From Allomuricauda sp. (GTDB lineage Bacteria; Bacteroidota; Bacteroidia; Flavobacteriales; Flavobacteriaceae), in NCBI GenBank assembly GCA_030148335.1, contig JASBTQ010000019.1, forward strand, positions 62,001 to 126,000: 64,000 nucleotides of DNA, read 5' to 3'. The translations under genes were made by a program, and so were the position numbers. The notes under the pieces are model-generated. The model was not told where the DNA came from. It made no database searches and was given only the letters and a program-made list of their open reading frames with translations. Below are positions 18,889-27,364 of this stretch, in pieces (the stretch's first letter is position 1; every line of letters starts with the position of its first letter).

Positions 18889-19800
18889 ATGTTCAGTATA
18901 GGAGTTGATATAGGGGGGAGCCATATTTCGTCTTGTGCGTATGACCATGAAAGCAAAACCTTGCGCAGGGAAACCTTTTCACATAAGAAAATAGATCCCC
19001 ATGGGAACAAGGAGGAGATTTTGAGTGGATGGGTCGATGCGTTGGAGGCAACCATCAAAGGTCTGGCCGAACCAATAAGTGGCATAGGTGTGGCCATGCC
19101 CGGCCCATTTGATTACTATAATGGAATAAGCAAGATCACCGATGTAGAAAAACTGCAATCCCTATACGATGTCAATCTTTGTTTGGAACTGGCCGAAAGG
19201 CTTAAAATGCGGCCTTCCCAGATTCGATTTATAAACGATGCGACCGCATTCTCCGTTGCAGAGGCATTGATCGGGAAAGCATCAAAATATAAAAAGGCAA
19301 TTGCGATAACCTTGGGAACTGGATTGGGATCCAGCTTTCTTTTAAACGGTAAGCCCATTATAAAGGATAAAAAAGTTCCCGAAGGAGGGTTCCTTTACAA
19401 CCAATATTACCAAAACGTGTTTGCCGACGACCTTTTCTCCACAAGGGGCATCATCAATGCTTTTGAAGAAGAGACCGGTAAGCGCCTTAACAATGTAAAG
19501 GAGCTTTGCGAATTGGTGGATGTAGATCCCAATGCCAATAAAGTCTTTCACGACTTTGGAACCCGACTGGCTGATTTTATCAACCCTTATATTGAGGAAT
19601 TTGAAGCCGATGTTTTGGTTTTTGGTGGGAACATCTCCAAAGCGTTCGCATTCTTTGGCCCTGCCATGGAGGAGGAACTGAAAGGGGTTGAGGAAATTTA
19701 TGTGTCGGAATTTGGGGAAAAGGCCGCTATTATCGGAAGTGCACTTTTACTGGATGAAGCATATTATGCTGAAATATCGGAAACCTTAAAATTGATGTAA
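18889..19800 (+). CDS. ROK-family sugar kinase
   Basis: A 303-residue cytoplasmic kinase of the ROK family. ATP-binding motif VDIGGSH at the N-terminus, GVAMPGPF, the catalytic Asp in INDATAF, and the second phosphate loop TLGTGLGSSFLLNG are clear. The zinc-binding CxCGxxGC motif of typical ROK glucokinases and N-acetyl-sugar kinases is missing. From the operon (isomerase, mannosidases, sugar importer) mannose is the likely substrate, giving mannose-6-phosphate for the isomerase; glucose or GlcNAc cannot be excluded. Its TAA stop overlaps the ATG of the transporter gene by one base. Confidence 0.85.
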   Translation: MFSIGVDIGGSHISSCAYDHESKTLRRETFSHKKIDPHGNKEEILSGWVDALEATIKGLAEPISGIGVAMPGPFDYYNGISKITDVEKLQSLYDVNLCLELAERLKMRPSQIRFINDATAFSVAEALIGKASKYKKAIAITLGTGLGSSFLLNGKPIIKDKKVPEGGFLYNQYYQNVFADDLFSTRGIINAFEEETGKRLNNVKELCELVDVDPNANKVFHDFGTRLADFINPYIEEFEADVLVFGGNISKAFAFFGPAMEEELKGVEEIYVSEFGEKAAIIGSALLLDEAYYAEISETLKLM

Positions 19801-20951
19801 TGAACCGTAAAAAGATGAATTTTAAGGTCGTTCTCCCTGTGTTGTTATGCTACATTGTCATGGGGTTTGTGGATATTGTAGGGGTGTCCAACGGTTTTGC
19901 ACAACGTGATTTTGACCTTTCACCGGAAATGGCACAATTGATACCCTCTATGGTCTTCGTATGGTTTTTTTTCCTCTCCATACCCATAGGTGTGCTACAA
20001 CATAATCTGGGTAAGCGCAAAGTGCTGCTTTTTGGTATCCTTTTCACTGCCATTGGCATGTTTTTGCCTTTTATATCTTACTCGTACGGAATTTTATTGG
20101 CCTGTTTTGTGTTGCTGGGCATAGGCAATACCATCATCCAAGTTTCCTCAAACCCACTTTTGCAGGATGTCGTTGCCAAAGACCGGTTTTCGAGCTTTAT
20201 GAGCCTGTCGCAATTTATAAAGGCCATAAGTTCCCTTGTAGGGCCATTGATCGTAACTTTTGCCGTATCCCGGTATGGAGATTGGAAACTGGTGTTCTTG
20301 GTGTATGGGATTACTTCTTTAATTGCCGGGCTTTGGCTCATGCTTACCCCAATTGAAGAGTCCTCTTCAACCGAAAGGGCATCATTTGGTTCGGCACTGG
20401 CATTATTGAAAAATCCGTTTGTTGCCGCCATGGTGCTGGCCATTTTCTTGATTGTAGGGCTTGATGTAGGTATGAATACCAATATCCAGAACCTACTTAC
20501 CACCCAATTTGGTATAAGTCTGGAAAAGGCATCGATTGGAATAAGCATCTATTTTACGGCACTGATGATAACCCGATTTTTTGGGGCGCTCCTATTTTCC
20601 AAAATAGACAATCTGAAGTTTTTGTACTGGTCGTCCTTACTGACCATCGTATTGCTTGTGGCACTTGTCTTTTCCACAACCAGCCTAATGGCCCAAGTGC
20701 TGATCTTTCTTATAGGTTTGACTTCCGGGAACCTTTTCCCGTTGATTTTTTCACTTACGGTAAACAAGCTTCCCGAACGGGCCAATGAAATCTCAGGGCT
20801 GATGATCATGGCCGTTGTCGGAGGAGCGGTCATACCGCCTGTCATGGGTCTGATCAACAAGTCTTTTGGTGTCCAATTGAGTTTTGTAGTGCTTGTGCTA
20901 TCGGCACTGTATGTTTTTGTAACGTATTATATTATTAAAAAAAGAGGTTAA
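19800..20951 (+). CDS. MFS sugar transporter
   Basis: A 383-residue inner-membrane protein with about 12 hydrophobic segments and a Major Facilitator signature after helix 2 (HNLGKRKVLLFG). It resembles the hexose:proton symporter branch related to FucP/GlcP, with the recurring NTIIQVSSNPLLQDV and N-terminal GFVDIVGVSNGF blocks. It is translationally coupled to the ROK kinase on one side and abuts the GH92 gene on the other. A role in taking up mannose released in the periplasm is inferred from its neighbours. Confidence 0.85.
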   Translation: MNRKKMNFKVVLPVLLCYIVMGFVDIVGVSNGFAQRDFDLSPEMAQLIPSMVFVWFFFLSIPIGVLQHNLGKRKVLLFGILFTAIGMFLPFISYSYGILLACFVLLGIGNTIIQVSSNPLLQDVVAKDRFSSFMSLSQFIKAISSLVGPLIVTFAVSRYGDWKLVFLVYGITSLIAGLWLMLTPIEESSSTERASFGSALALLKNPFVAAMVLAIFLIVGLDVGMNTNIQNLLTTQFGISLEKASIGISIYFTALMITRFFGALLFSKIDNLKFLYWSSLLTIVLLVALVFSTTSLMAQVLIFLIGLTSGNLFPLIFSLTVNKLPERANEISGLMIMAVVGGAVIPPVMGLINKSFGVQLSFVVLVLSALYVFVTYYIIKKRG

Positions 20952-23306
20952 ATGATCTATAGGTTTTTTATTGTCTTTGCCATTCTGTTCGTTTCCTGCG
21001 AAACGTCGAAGAAAGCTGATCCAGCCAAGGATATTGATGAGGATTCACCACTGGACTTTGTGGACCCCAATATTGGGACGGCCCACAGCCGATGGTTTTT
21101 TTACACACCGGCTTCCATGCCCTTTGGCATGGCAAAATTGGGACCTTCCACCAATGGAAGTCTTGGCAACGAGCAAGGTTGGGAAGCCACGGGTTACGAT
21201 TCCAGGGATACTACCATCGAAGGGTTTGCCAACTTGCATGAGTTTCAAATAGGAGGATTTTTGTTCACTGCCATGACAGGGGATTTAAAAACGGTGCCCG
21301 GGGATATGGAGAATCCGGAAACGGGCTATCGTTCCAGTTTTGACCGGAAGGACGAGATTGCCCGGCCTGGGTATTACAAAGTAAAACTGAAGGATTATAA
21401 TGTAACGGCCGAGCTTACGGCAACAAAGCGCGTCGGGTTCCATAGATATTCCTTTCCGAAAACCGACAGTGCCTATGTGATTTTGGACATCGGCAATGAA
21501 CTTGGTGAAAGTGGCGATGTAAAGGATGCCGAAGTAGCGTACAATCCAGAAGACCAGACATTCACGGGATGGGTGACCACCTATCCGAAATATGTCCAAA
21601 AATATCAGAAAGGTGCCGAGGTAAAAATGTTCGTTGCAGGCGAGATAAGTAAAAAAGCAGAAGAGGCAGGGACATTTATACACGACAAACAATTCAAGGA
21701 TGTGTTCACCAAAAAGGGTGAAGGTTCAGGAATCTACTTAAAATTCGAAACCGAAGAAAATGAAGCTATTGAAATCAAAGCCGGTTTTTCCTATACGTCA
21801 GCAGAAAATGCTTTGGCAAACCTCAGGGCAGAAGCTGAGGATTTGACATTTGATGAAGCGCTTTCAGCAGCAACCAAAAATTGGGAGGACGAACTCTCAA
21901 AAATCAAGGTCACCGATACTTCAACGGTCAACAAGACCAAATTTTACACAGGTTTGTTCCATGCCTTGTTGGGCAGGGGACTGGCCAATGATGTGAACGG
22001 GCAGTTTCCAGAAAATGATGGGAGTATAGGTCAAATTCCACTGGATGCAAATGGAAGTCCGGAATTCAACTTTTACAATACCGATGCCATTTGGGGAGCT
22101 TTCTGGAACCTTACGCAATTATGGACACTTGTATGGCCCGAATATTATAACGATTTGGTGCAGACACATCTTGCCGTATATAAAAATTCAGGTTGGATGG
22201 GCGATGGGCTGGCCAATTCCCGGTTTGTATCCGGTGTAGGAACCAACTTTGTAAGTTTGATCATAGCTTCCGCGTATCAGGCAGGGATCAGGGATTATGA
22301 TGTGGAACTGGCATTTAAGGCCGCTTATGAGAATGAGGTACGCTACAAGGATAGGATTGAGGGGGCAGGAAAAATGGATTTAAAAGGTTTTGTGGAAAAT
22401 GGGTATATCAACTACATCCCTGGCATGGAAACCACTACGGAAGGTTCTGGCTTTTCCGTATCCCATACCCTCGAATATTGCTTCAGTTCCTATGCCGTGG
22501 CACAGTTTGCCAAAGCGTTGGGAAAGCAAAAGGAGTATGAAGAATTGATGGCACTGTCGGAGAATTGGAAAAATCTTTATGATGAGCAGACCGATTTTAT
22601 TCGGCCAAAGGATGGATCAGGTAATTTTCTTGATGATTTTGATCCCTTTGCCCCATGGATAGGGTATCAAGAGGGAAATGCCTGGCAGTACACCTTCTAT
22701 GTGCCTCATCAACCCAAGGAACTTGTAGAGAAGATGGGAGAGGAAAAATTTGTCAAACGACTGGATTCCATTTTTACGGTATCGGAGAAAACGAAGTTTG
22801 GAGGTGAACAGATTGATGCCTTTGCCGGATTGAATTATTTGTACAATCAAGGAAACCAGCCCAACCTTCATATTGCCTATCTCTTTAATTTTACCGATGA
22901 ACCATGGCTGACCCAGAAATGGGTTAGGGAGATTTGCGATGGCTTTTATGGCGTAGGGCCCATTCATGGTTACGGCTACGGTCAAGATGAAGACCAAGGC
23001 CAGTTGGGTGCCTGGTACAATATGGCCGCCATGGGCTTGTTTGATGTGAAAGGTTTGGTGGATATCGATCCAACCTTTCAGTTGACCAGCCCATTATTCG
23101 ATAAAATAGAGATCAAATCGGGCTGGGGAAGCACCATTACAATTGCCGCAAAAGATAACATTCCAACAAATCATTATATACAATCCTTAAAAGTGAACAG
23201 GGCCGAAAGCCATACTAACCAGATACCGTTGCGTTTGCTCAAGGAGGGAGCCAAATTGGAATATGAATTGGGTCCTGAGCCGAACAAAAGTTGGTTTGAA
23301 AAATAA
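20952..23306 (+). CDS. GH92 alpha-mannosidase lipoprotein (second of two)
   Basis: A 784-residue GH92 family lipoprotein (lipobox LFVSC) beginning directly after the MFS stop codon. The N-terminal domain starts LDFVDPNIGT; the catalytic barrel contains GNQPNLHIAYLFNF and the acidic block EDQGQLGAWYNMAAMGLF, which corresponds to the D/E-rich GH92 site but departs from the usual GNDDCGQMSAW wording. Together with the first GH92 it would provide two different exo-alpha-mannosidase specificities. It is the last gene of the mannoside operon and is followed by a strong terminator. Confidence 0.9.
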   Translation: MIYRFFIVFAILFVSCETSKKADPAKDIDEDSPLDFVDPNIGTAHSRWFFYTPASMPFGMAKLGPSTNGSLGNEQGWEATGYDSRDTTIEGFANLHEFQIGGFLFTAMTGDLKTVPGDMENPETGYRSSFDRKDEIARPGYYKVKLKDYNVTAELTATKRVGFHRYSFPKTDSAYVILDIGNELGESGDVKDAEVAYNPEDQTFTGWVTTYPKYVQKYQKGAEVKMFVAGEISKKAEEAGTFIHDKQFKDVFTKKGEGSGIYLKFETEENEAIEIKAGFSYTSAENALANLRAEAEDLTFDEALSAATKNWEDELSKIKVTDTSTVNKTKFYTGLFHALLGRGLANDVNGQFPENDGSIGQIPLDANGSPEFNFYNTDAIWGAFWNLTQLWTLVWPEYYNDLVQTHLAVYKNSGWMGDGLANSRFVSGVGTNFVSLIIASAYQAGIRDYDVELAFKAAYENEVRYKDRIEGAGKMDLKGFVENGYINYIPGMETTTEGSGFSVSHTLEYCFSSYAVAQFAKALGKQKEYEELMALSENWKNLYDEQTDFIRPKDGSGNFLDDFDPFAPWIGYQEGNAWQYTFYVPHQPKELVEKMGEEKFVKRLDSIFTVSEKTKFGGEQIDAFAGLNYLYNQGNQPNLHIAYLFNFTDEPWLTQKWVREICDGFYGVGPIHGYGYGQDEDQGQLGAWYNMAAMGLFDVKGLVDIDPTFQLTSPLFDKIEIKSGWGSTITIAAKDNIPTNHYIQSLKVNRAESHTNQIPLRLLKEGAKLEYELGPEPNKSWFEK

Positions 23307-23332
23307 TTGTTTTGAGTTAGTTTAGTTAGTTG

Positions 23333-23371
23333 AGGCACGGGCATTTTGGCTTGTGCCTTTTCTATTTTAAA
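23333..23371 (+). terminator. Intrinsic terminator of the mannoside operon
   Basis: A 10-bp stem (23333-23342 with 23349-23358, two G-T wobbles, loop ATTTTG) is followed by a T-rich tract TTTTCTATTTT. It lies 27 bp after the GH92 stop codon on the plus strand. Confidence 0.85.
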
Positions 23372-23773
23372 AACCTACCCATAAATTGGTGCTGCTTGCT
23401 AAGTTGACAACTTAAAGCAAATGAGTAACCATCTTACGGGTTTTAATACCATTCGTGATATGTATAGTAATAGGTTATGGAGTCAAGTGTTGCCAAGATG
23501 ACGAACCTAAAAATAGGTCAAAACAAGATGCTGTTAATCATTTGATTTTCAGTATTTTTAATGCATTCATCGGATTTCAGCTAAAACCATGTAAAGGATG
23601 TAGAGTTCGACGCATTCCTTGTGCATAATATAGCTTTGGTTTGACGTTCTGCAAACCTATTTTGCCACTCCAAAATTTTTCAATAATTGGAGAATGTTTT
23701 TCTGATTAAAACCAATCATTTTCCATCCATACGGTGTAATAACTAAAAGGTATTCGATGGGTTTTTACATAGC
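23372..23773. other. Gene-free convergent intergenic stretch
   Basis: About 400 bp between two convergent operons. All frames are interrupted and no family is recognisable. A weak hairpin, CTCCAA/TTGGAG, lies near 23670-23695 on the minus-strand side and could help end the fucose operon, but it lacks a good T-tract. The minus-strand words AATAGGTTTGCAGAAC near 23645-23660 resemble AACAGGTTTGCAAAAC in the gene-free stretch near 51160; the meaning is unknown. Confidence 0.4.
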
Positions 23774-24934
23774 TCAATGCTTTCTAAAAAGTGGCATTTG
23801 CCCAACTTCAGGGCATCCAATTTGTTCCATTACCTGTTTCAATTGCGTTTTGAGCAGGGAAATGGTATGATCGCCCCCTGCACTTCCCATAGCTGCCACG
23901 CCATACATGAAAGAACGGCCTAAAAAAGTAAATTGGGCCCCACTGGCCATGGTTCGGGCAATATCAGGCCCGGAGCGCGCACCGCTATCCATCATCACAG
24001 TGAGTTGATCACCATATTTTGCCGATATTCGGGTCAATGGCTGTATGGTGGATTCCCCGGCATCCAATTGCCTCCCCCCATGATTGGATACAATGATGCC
24101 ATCCAGTCCCAGGGATATCGCTTTTTCAGCATCGGCTTCCGTGGCCACTCCCTTTAGGACCAGCTTTCCTTTCCAAAGGTCTCTTATTTGAGCAATTTTG
24201 TCCATGTCCATACGCTTGCTAAAGGTCTGGTCCATGAATTGTCCCAACTGTTTTAAGTTGAGCCCTTTGGGCATGTATGGTTTAAGCACCTCAAAATTGG
24301 GCTGTCCATGCCGTAAAGTCTCAAAGGCCCATTGGGGTTTTCCCAATATCTGAAGGATGTTGGAAAAGCTCATTTTCGGGGGCATGGAAAGTCCATTCTT
24401 TATTTCTTTGGGACGAAAACCAAAAACTGGCGTGTCACAAAGCAATACGAGTACGGGGCAACCAGCAACTTGGGCCCGATGGATCAGGTCATTTCGAACG
24501 GATTCCTTTGTGGGATGGTACAGTTGAAACCAAGCATTTCCCTCGGTGATCTCGCTGATGCGTTCGATGCTGGAAGTGCCCACGGTACTCAGAATGAAGG
24601 GAATATTGTGTTGAAATGCGGCTTTGGCCAGGATTTCGGGGGAATTGGGCCACATGAGTCCTTGGAGACCGATGGGGGCAATCCCAAAAGGCGCAGCGTA
24701 ACTTTTTCCAAAGATCTCTGTGGTCATATTCGCCTCTTTGTAGGTGTCCAAATACCGGGGCAACAATTCAACCTCTCTGATTTCACTGGTGTTCTTTCTG
24801 AGGTTTACCTCCTCATTGCACCCACCGTCCAGATATTCAAAGGCGAACTTGGGAATACGCTTGCGGGCTTTCTCTCGAAGGTCTTCGATGGAGGGGTATC
24901 TGGGGTTGAATATGATTTGTTTTTGGTTGCGCAT
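23774..24934 (-). CDS. lldD: FMN-dependent alpha-hydroxy-acid oxidase/dehydrogenase (L-lactate type)
   Basis: A 386-residue flavoprotein of the L-lactate dehydrogenase / glycolate oxidase family. The FMN and substrate sites are visible: FEYLDGG, APIGLQGLMWP, FQLYHP, VLKGVAT with the flavin-contacting Lys, the catalytic SNHGGRQLD and MMDSGARSGPDIARTMASGA. It is the last gene of the fucose operon. The non-phosphorylating fucose route ends in pyruvate plus L-lactate, so an L-lactate oxidiser here would return the second product to pyruvate. The start ATG is 4 bp from the mutarotase stop. The symbol is given for the family; the electron acceptor is not known. Confidence 0.85.
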   Translation of the reverse strand: MRNQKQIIFNPRYPSIEDLREKARKRIPKFAFEYLDGGCNEEVNLRKNTSEIREVELLPRYLDTYKEANMTTEIFGKSYAAPFGIAPIGLQGLMWPNSPEILAKAAFQHNIPFILSTVGTSSIERISEITEGNAWFQLYHPTKESVRNDLIHRAQVAGCPVLVLLCDTPVFGFRPKEIKNGLSMPPKMSFSNILQILGKPQWAFETLRHGQPNFEVLKPYMPKGLNLKQLGQFMDQTFSKRMDMDKIAQIRDLWKGKLVLKGVATEADAEKAISLGLDGIIVSNHGGRQLDAGESTIQPLTRISAKYGDQLTVMMDSGARSGPDIARTMASGAQFTFLGRSFMYGVAAMGSAGGDHTISLLKTQLKQVMEQIGCPEVGQMPLFRKH

Positions 24935-24938
24935 ACGA

Positions 24939-25277
24939 TTACAACTTGAAAATTTTTTTCATGGGCACCCATTTTTCCCCTTTTTGGGCAAAGGGAAGCG
25001 GTTTTTGGAACGTCCACATCAACTCTTCCCATTCTTGCACCTTGGGGTTTTGGGCATCGGCCTGTTGTTTTTTCTCAAAAGAAAACGAATCATCCACTTC
25101 CATGATCATGGACAACCGATTGCCTATTCGGTATATTTCCATGTTTTGGATTCCAGATTCCTTGATGCTCTCCAAAATTTCGGGCCATACATTTTTATGG
25201 TGTTCCTCGTAGGCCTTGATACTTTGTTCATCATCCACCAGATCAAGTGCCAGGCAATATCGTTTTAGATTTCCCAT
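24939..25277 (-). CDS. L-fucose mutarotase (RhaM/FucU-like DUF718 family)
   Basis: A 112-residue small protein of the L-rhamnose mutarotase fold, a dimeric ferredoxin-like barrel. The pattern of an HHKNVWPE helix (Tyr/His-rich active site), NMEIYRIGNRL strand and a closing EWEELMW to KWVPM block is characteristic. It would interconvert anomers so that the dehydrogenase gets the right one. I start at ATG 25277 (MGNLKRYCLALDL) rather than 25313, because that matches the family N-terminus; the gene then overlaps the permease 3' end by 13 bp. Context points to L-fucose rather than rhamnose. Confidence 0.85.
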   Translation of the reverse strand: MGNLKRYCLALDLVDDEQSIKAYEEHHKNVWPEILESIKESGIQNMEIYRIGNRLSMIMEVDDSFSFEKKQQADAQNPKVQEWEELMWTFQKPLPFAQKGEKWVPMKKIFKL

Positions 25278-26572
25278 ACGTGTTCCTTTTTGAAAGTGTT
25301 GAACCCGAACCATGTAATGTAGGCAAAACAGAACAAGGGAAGGATAAAAGAATAATTCACCTCGGCCACCCCCATGATCTTCGTGTCGGCCACCCCATGG
25401 CCCCCAACATCAATGATCATTCCCTGTAATTTGGGCATCAGGGCACCTCCAACAATGGCCATGACCAATCCGGCCGCGCCCAATTTGGATTCCTCCTCGG
25501 TCAATCCGTTCAAGGCCACCCCATAAATGGTCGGGAACATGGGCGACATGAAGAACGAAATGCCCACCAGGGAATATACCCCCCAATGGCCTTCAATGAA
25601 AATGGCACCCAAGGAACAGATTCCAGCCATGAGGGAAAACCACATCAACAATTTGCCTGGACTGATAAAACGTAACAGATACGTGCCGATGGCCCGCCCG
25701 ACCAAAAACAAAATGAACGCCGCAAACTGGTAATTTGCAGCTATATCGCTTGCCATGCCCATGGCTTCGGCATATTGATAGATGTAGGTCCAGCACATGA
25801 TCTGTGCACCGACATATAGGATCTGGGCCAATACCCCCAACCTGTAACGAGGTCTTTGGAACAGTATCCTGCCCGTTTCTTTCAACGACGGAATCGTTCC
25901 ATTTGCTTTGGCCTGCGGCATTTTATTGACCAATATGAGGACGAATACCGCCAGAATAACCAGTCCCAGAACCACATATGGGTCCCTGATCACCATGAGG
26001 TCCGAGGTACGCACCAAAGCTTTTTTGACAGGGTCCAAGGATGAATAATCGGCGATATCATCCGATTGTAGTTTTTTGAGTACAAATTGTTGTGCAATGA
26101 GCAATCCCAATAACAACCCTACCGGATTGAACACTTGTGCCAGATTTAGACGCTGCGTTGCCGTTTCCTTTGCGCCCATGGCCAAAATGTAGGGGTTGGC
26201 CGTTGTTTCCAAAAAAGCAAGTCCAAAGGTGAGCACATACAGGCCAAGGCAAAAAAACCAAAACTTCTCCATGATGGCGGCTGGATAGAACATGATTGCA
26301 CCTATGGCATATAGTGCCAACCCAATCAGTATTCCTACCTTATAAGAGTATTTCCGAACAAACAGTGCCGCAGGCAAGGCCATGCAAAAATAGCCGCCAT
26401 AAAAAGCCATTTGGACCCAAGCGGCTTGGGAGTTGGAAAGCTCCAACACTTTTTTGAATGCCTGTACCATGGGGTCCGTAACGGCATTGGCAAAACCCCA
26501 TAAAGCAAAAAGGGAAGTGATCAGTACGAAGGGCAAAAGCACTTTTTTGGATACAATTTTTGGTCTGGTCAT
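25265..26572 (-). CDS. fucP: L-fucose:proton symporter (FucP-type MFS permease)
   Basis: A 435-residue inner-membrane transporter of the FHS/FucP branch of the MFS with about 12 membrane segments. Branch hallmarks are seen: the first helix FALWGFANAVTDP, the QMAFYGGYF segment and the LETTANPYILAMG block, together with IGTYLLRFISP and GLVMAIVGGALMP. It carries L-fucose released by the GH29 enzymes into the cell. The gene lies between the fucose dehydrogenase and the mutarotase, which strengthens the substrate call. Confidence 0.9.
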   Translation of the reverse strand: MTRPKIVSKKVLLPFVLITSLFALWGFANAVTDPMVQAFKKVLELSNSQAAWVQMAFYGGYFCMALPAALFVRKYSYKVGILIGLALYAIGAIMFYPAAIMEKFWFFCLGLYVLTFGLAFLETTANPYILAMGAKETATQRLNLAQVFNPVGLLLGLLIAQQFVLKKLQSDDIADYSSLDPVKKALVRTSDLMVIRDPYVVLGLVILAVFVLILVNKMPQAKANGTIPSLKETGRILFQRPRYRLGVLAQILYVGAQIMCWTYIYQYAEAMGMASDIAANYQFAAFILFLVGRAIGTYLLRFISPGKLLMWFSLMAGICSLGAIFIEGHWGVYSLVGISFFMSPMFPTIYGVALNGLTEEESKLGAAGLVMAIVGGALMPKLQGMIIDVGGHGVADTKIMGVAEVNYSFILPLFCFAYITWFGFNTFKKEHVWEI

Positions 26573-26581
26573 GGCGATGTG

Positions 26582-27361
26582 TTAAAGTGAACGGTCCAGA
26601 TGGGTGTAGCCCCCATCCACGAAAATAAGTTGGCCAGTGGTATGGCTGGATTTTTCGGAAAGAAGAAAGGCCACTGTGTTGGCAATCTCTTCTGCAGTTG
26701 TCATTCTATTTCCCAAGGGGATGTTGTCCATAATTTCCTTGAGTTTTTCTTCAGGATGATCAAAAGAATTTATCCAATTCTTGTACAATGGGGTATAACA
26801 TTCAGCGACAATTACGGCATTCACCCGGATGGAATAGGGAAGAAGTTCCAGAGCCCATTCCCGGGTAAGTGAATTTCGGGCCCCGTTTGCTGCCGCATAA
26901 CCCGAGGTATTGCCCTGGCCCGTCACCGATGTTTTGGAACCGATGTTCACGATGCTGCCTTTGTGTTTCTTCAAGTGGGGCAGGGCATGGTGGGCCATCA
27001 GATAATAATGTCCCACATTGCGCTCCAAGGAACGTTTAAAACCGTCATAATTGCCATTTTCGAGCCCCACTCCGTCATTGACCCCGGCATTGTTCACCAA
27101 TCCATCTATTCTTCCGCACTGCTCGATGGCTCTTTCAACGGCATTTTTGCATTGTATAGGGTCGGTAAGCTCAGCGAGGGCATAAAAGGCTTTGCCTCCC
27201 TTGTCCTTGATTTCTTCGACAGTGGAAAGCACGTCGGCCTCATTTCGCCCAATAATGACCGGGATGGCATTTTCTTCTGCCAAAACACAGGAAATCCCTT
27301 TTCCTATTCCTTTGTCACCTCCTGTGACCAATATGACTTTGTCCTTTAATCTTAAATCCAT
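26582..27361 (-). CDS. SDR, probable L-fucose dehydrogenase (atypical YxxxN site)
   Basis: A 259-residue SDR with cofactor loop TGGDKGIG, NNAG at 90-93 and catalytic Ser142 in NIGSKTS. The tyrosine motif reads YAAAN (Tyr155, Asn159), so the usual lysine of YxxxK is asparagine; the codon is AAC in this sequence. Family members in fucose operons oxidise L-fucose to L-fuconolactone with NAD(P). Position next to fucP and the mutarotase, and the need for a first oxidation step, make this the best candidate. The C-terminus (TTGQLIFVDGGYTHLD) is normal. Whether the Asn enzyme is active is open. Confidence 0.75.
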   Translation of the reverse strand: MDLRLKDKVILVTGGDKGIGKGISCVLAEENAIPVIIGRNEADVLSTVEEIKDKGGKAFYALAELTDPIQCKNAVERAIEQCGRIDGLVNNAGVNDGVGLENGNYDGFKRSLERNVGHYYLMAHHALPHLKKHKGSIVNIGSKTSVTGQGNTSGYAAANGARNSLTREWALELLPYSIRVNAVIVAECYTPLYKNWINSFDHPEEKLKEIMDNIPLGNRMTTAEEIANTVAFLLSEKSSHTTGQLIFVDGGYTHLDRSL

Positions 27362-27364
27362 GTA

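Noticed and set aside
23372..23773. Possible insertion-sequence or transposase relic
   Set aside because: Only short frames and no terminal inverted repeats or target duplications could be seen; a similar word near 51160 is too short to build on.
24332..24949. 205-codon plus-strand frame opposite the lactate oxidase gene
   Set aside because: Antisense shadow of a conserved flavoenzyme; composition matches reverse reading of its codons.
24939..25277. Rhamnose mutarotase and rhamnose catabolism
   Set aside because: The family does include RhaM, but every neighbour (FucP, GH29, fuconate dehydratase) points to fucose and no rhamnosidase is present.
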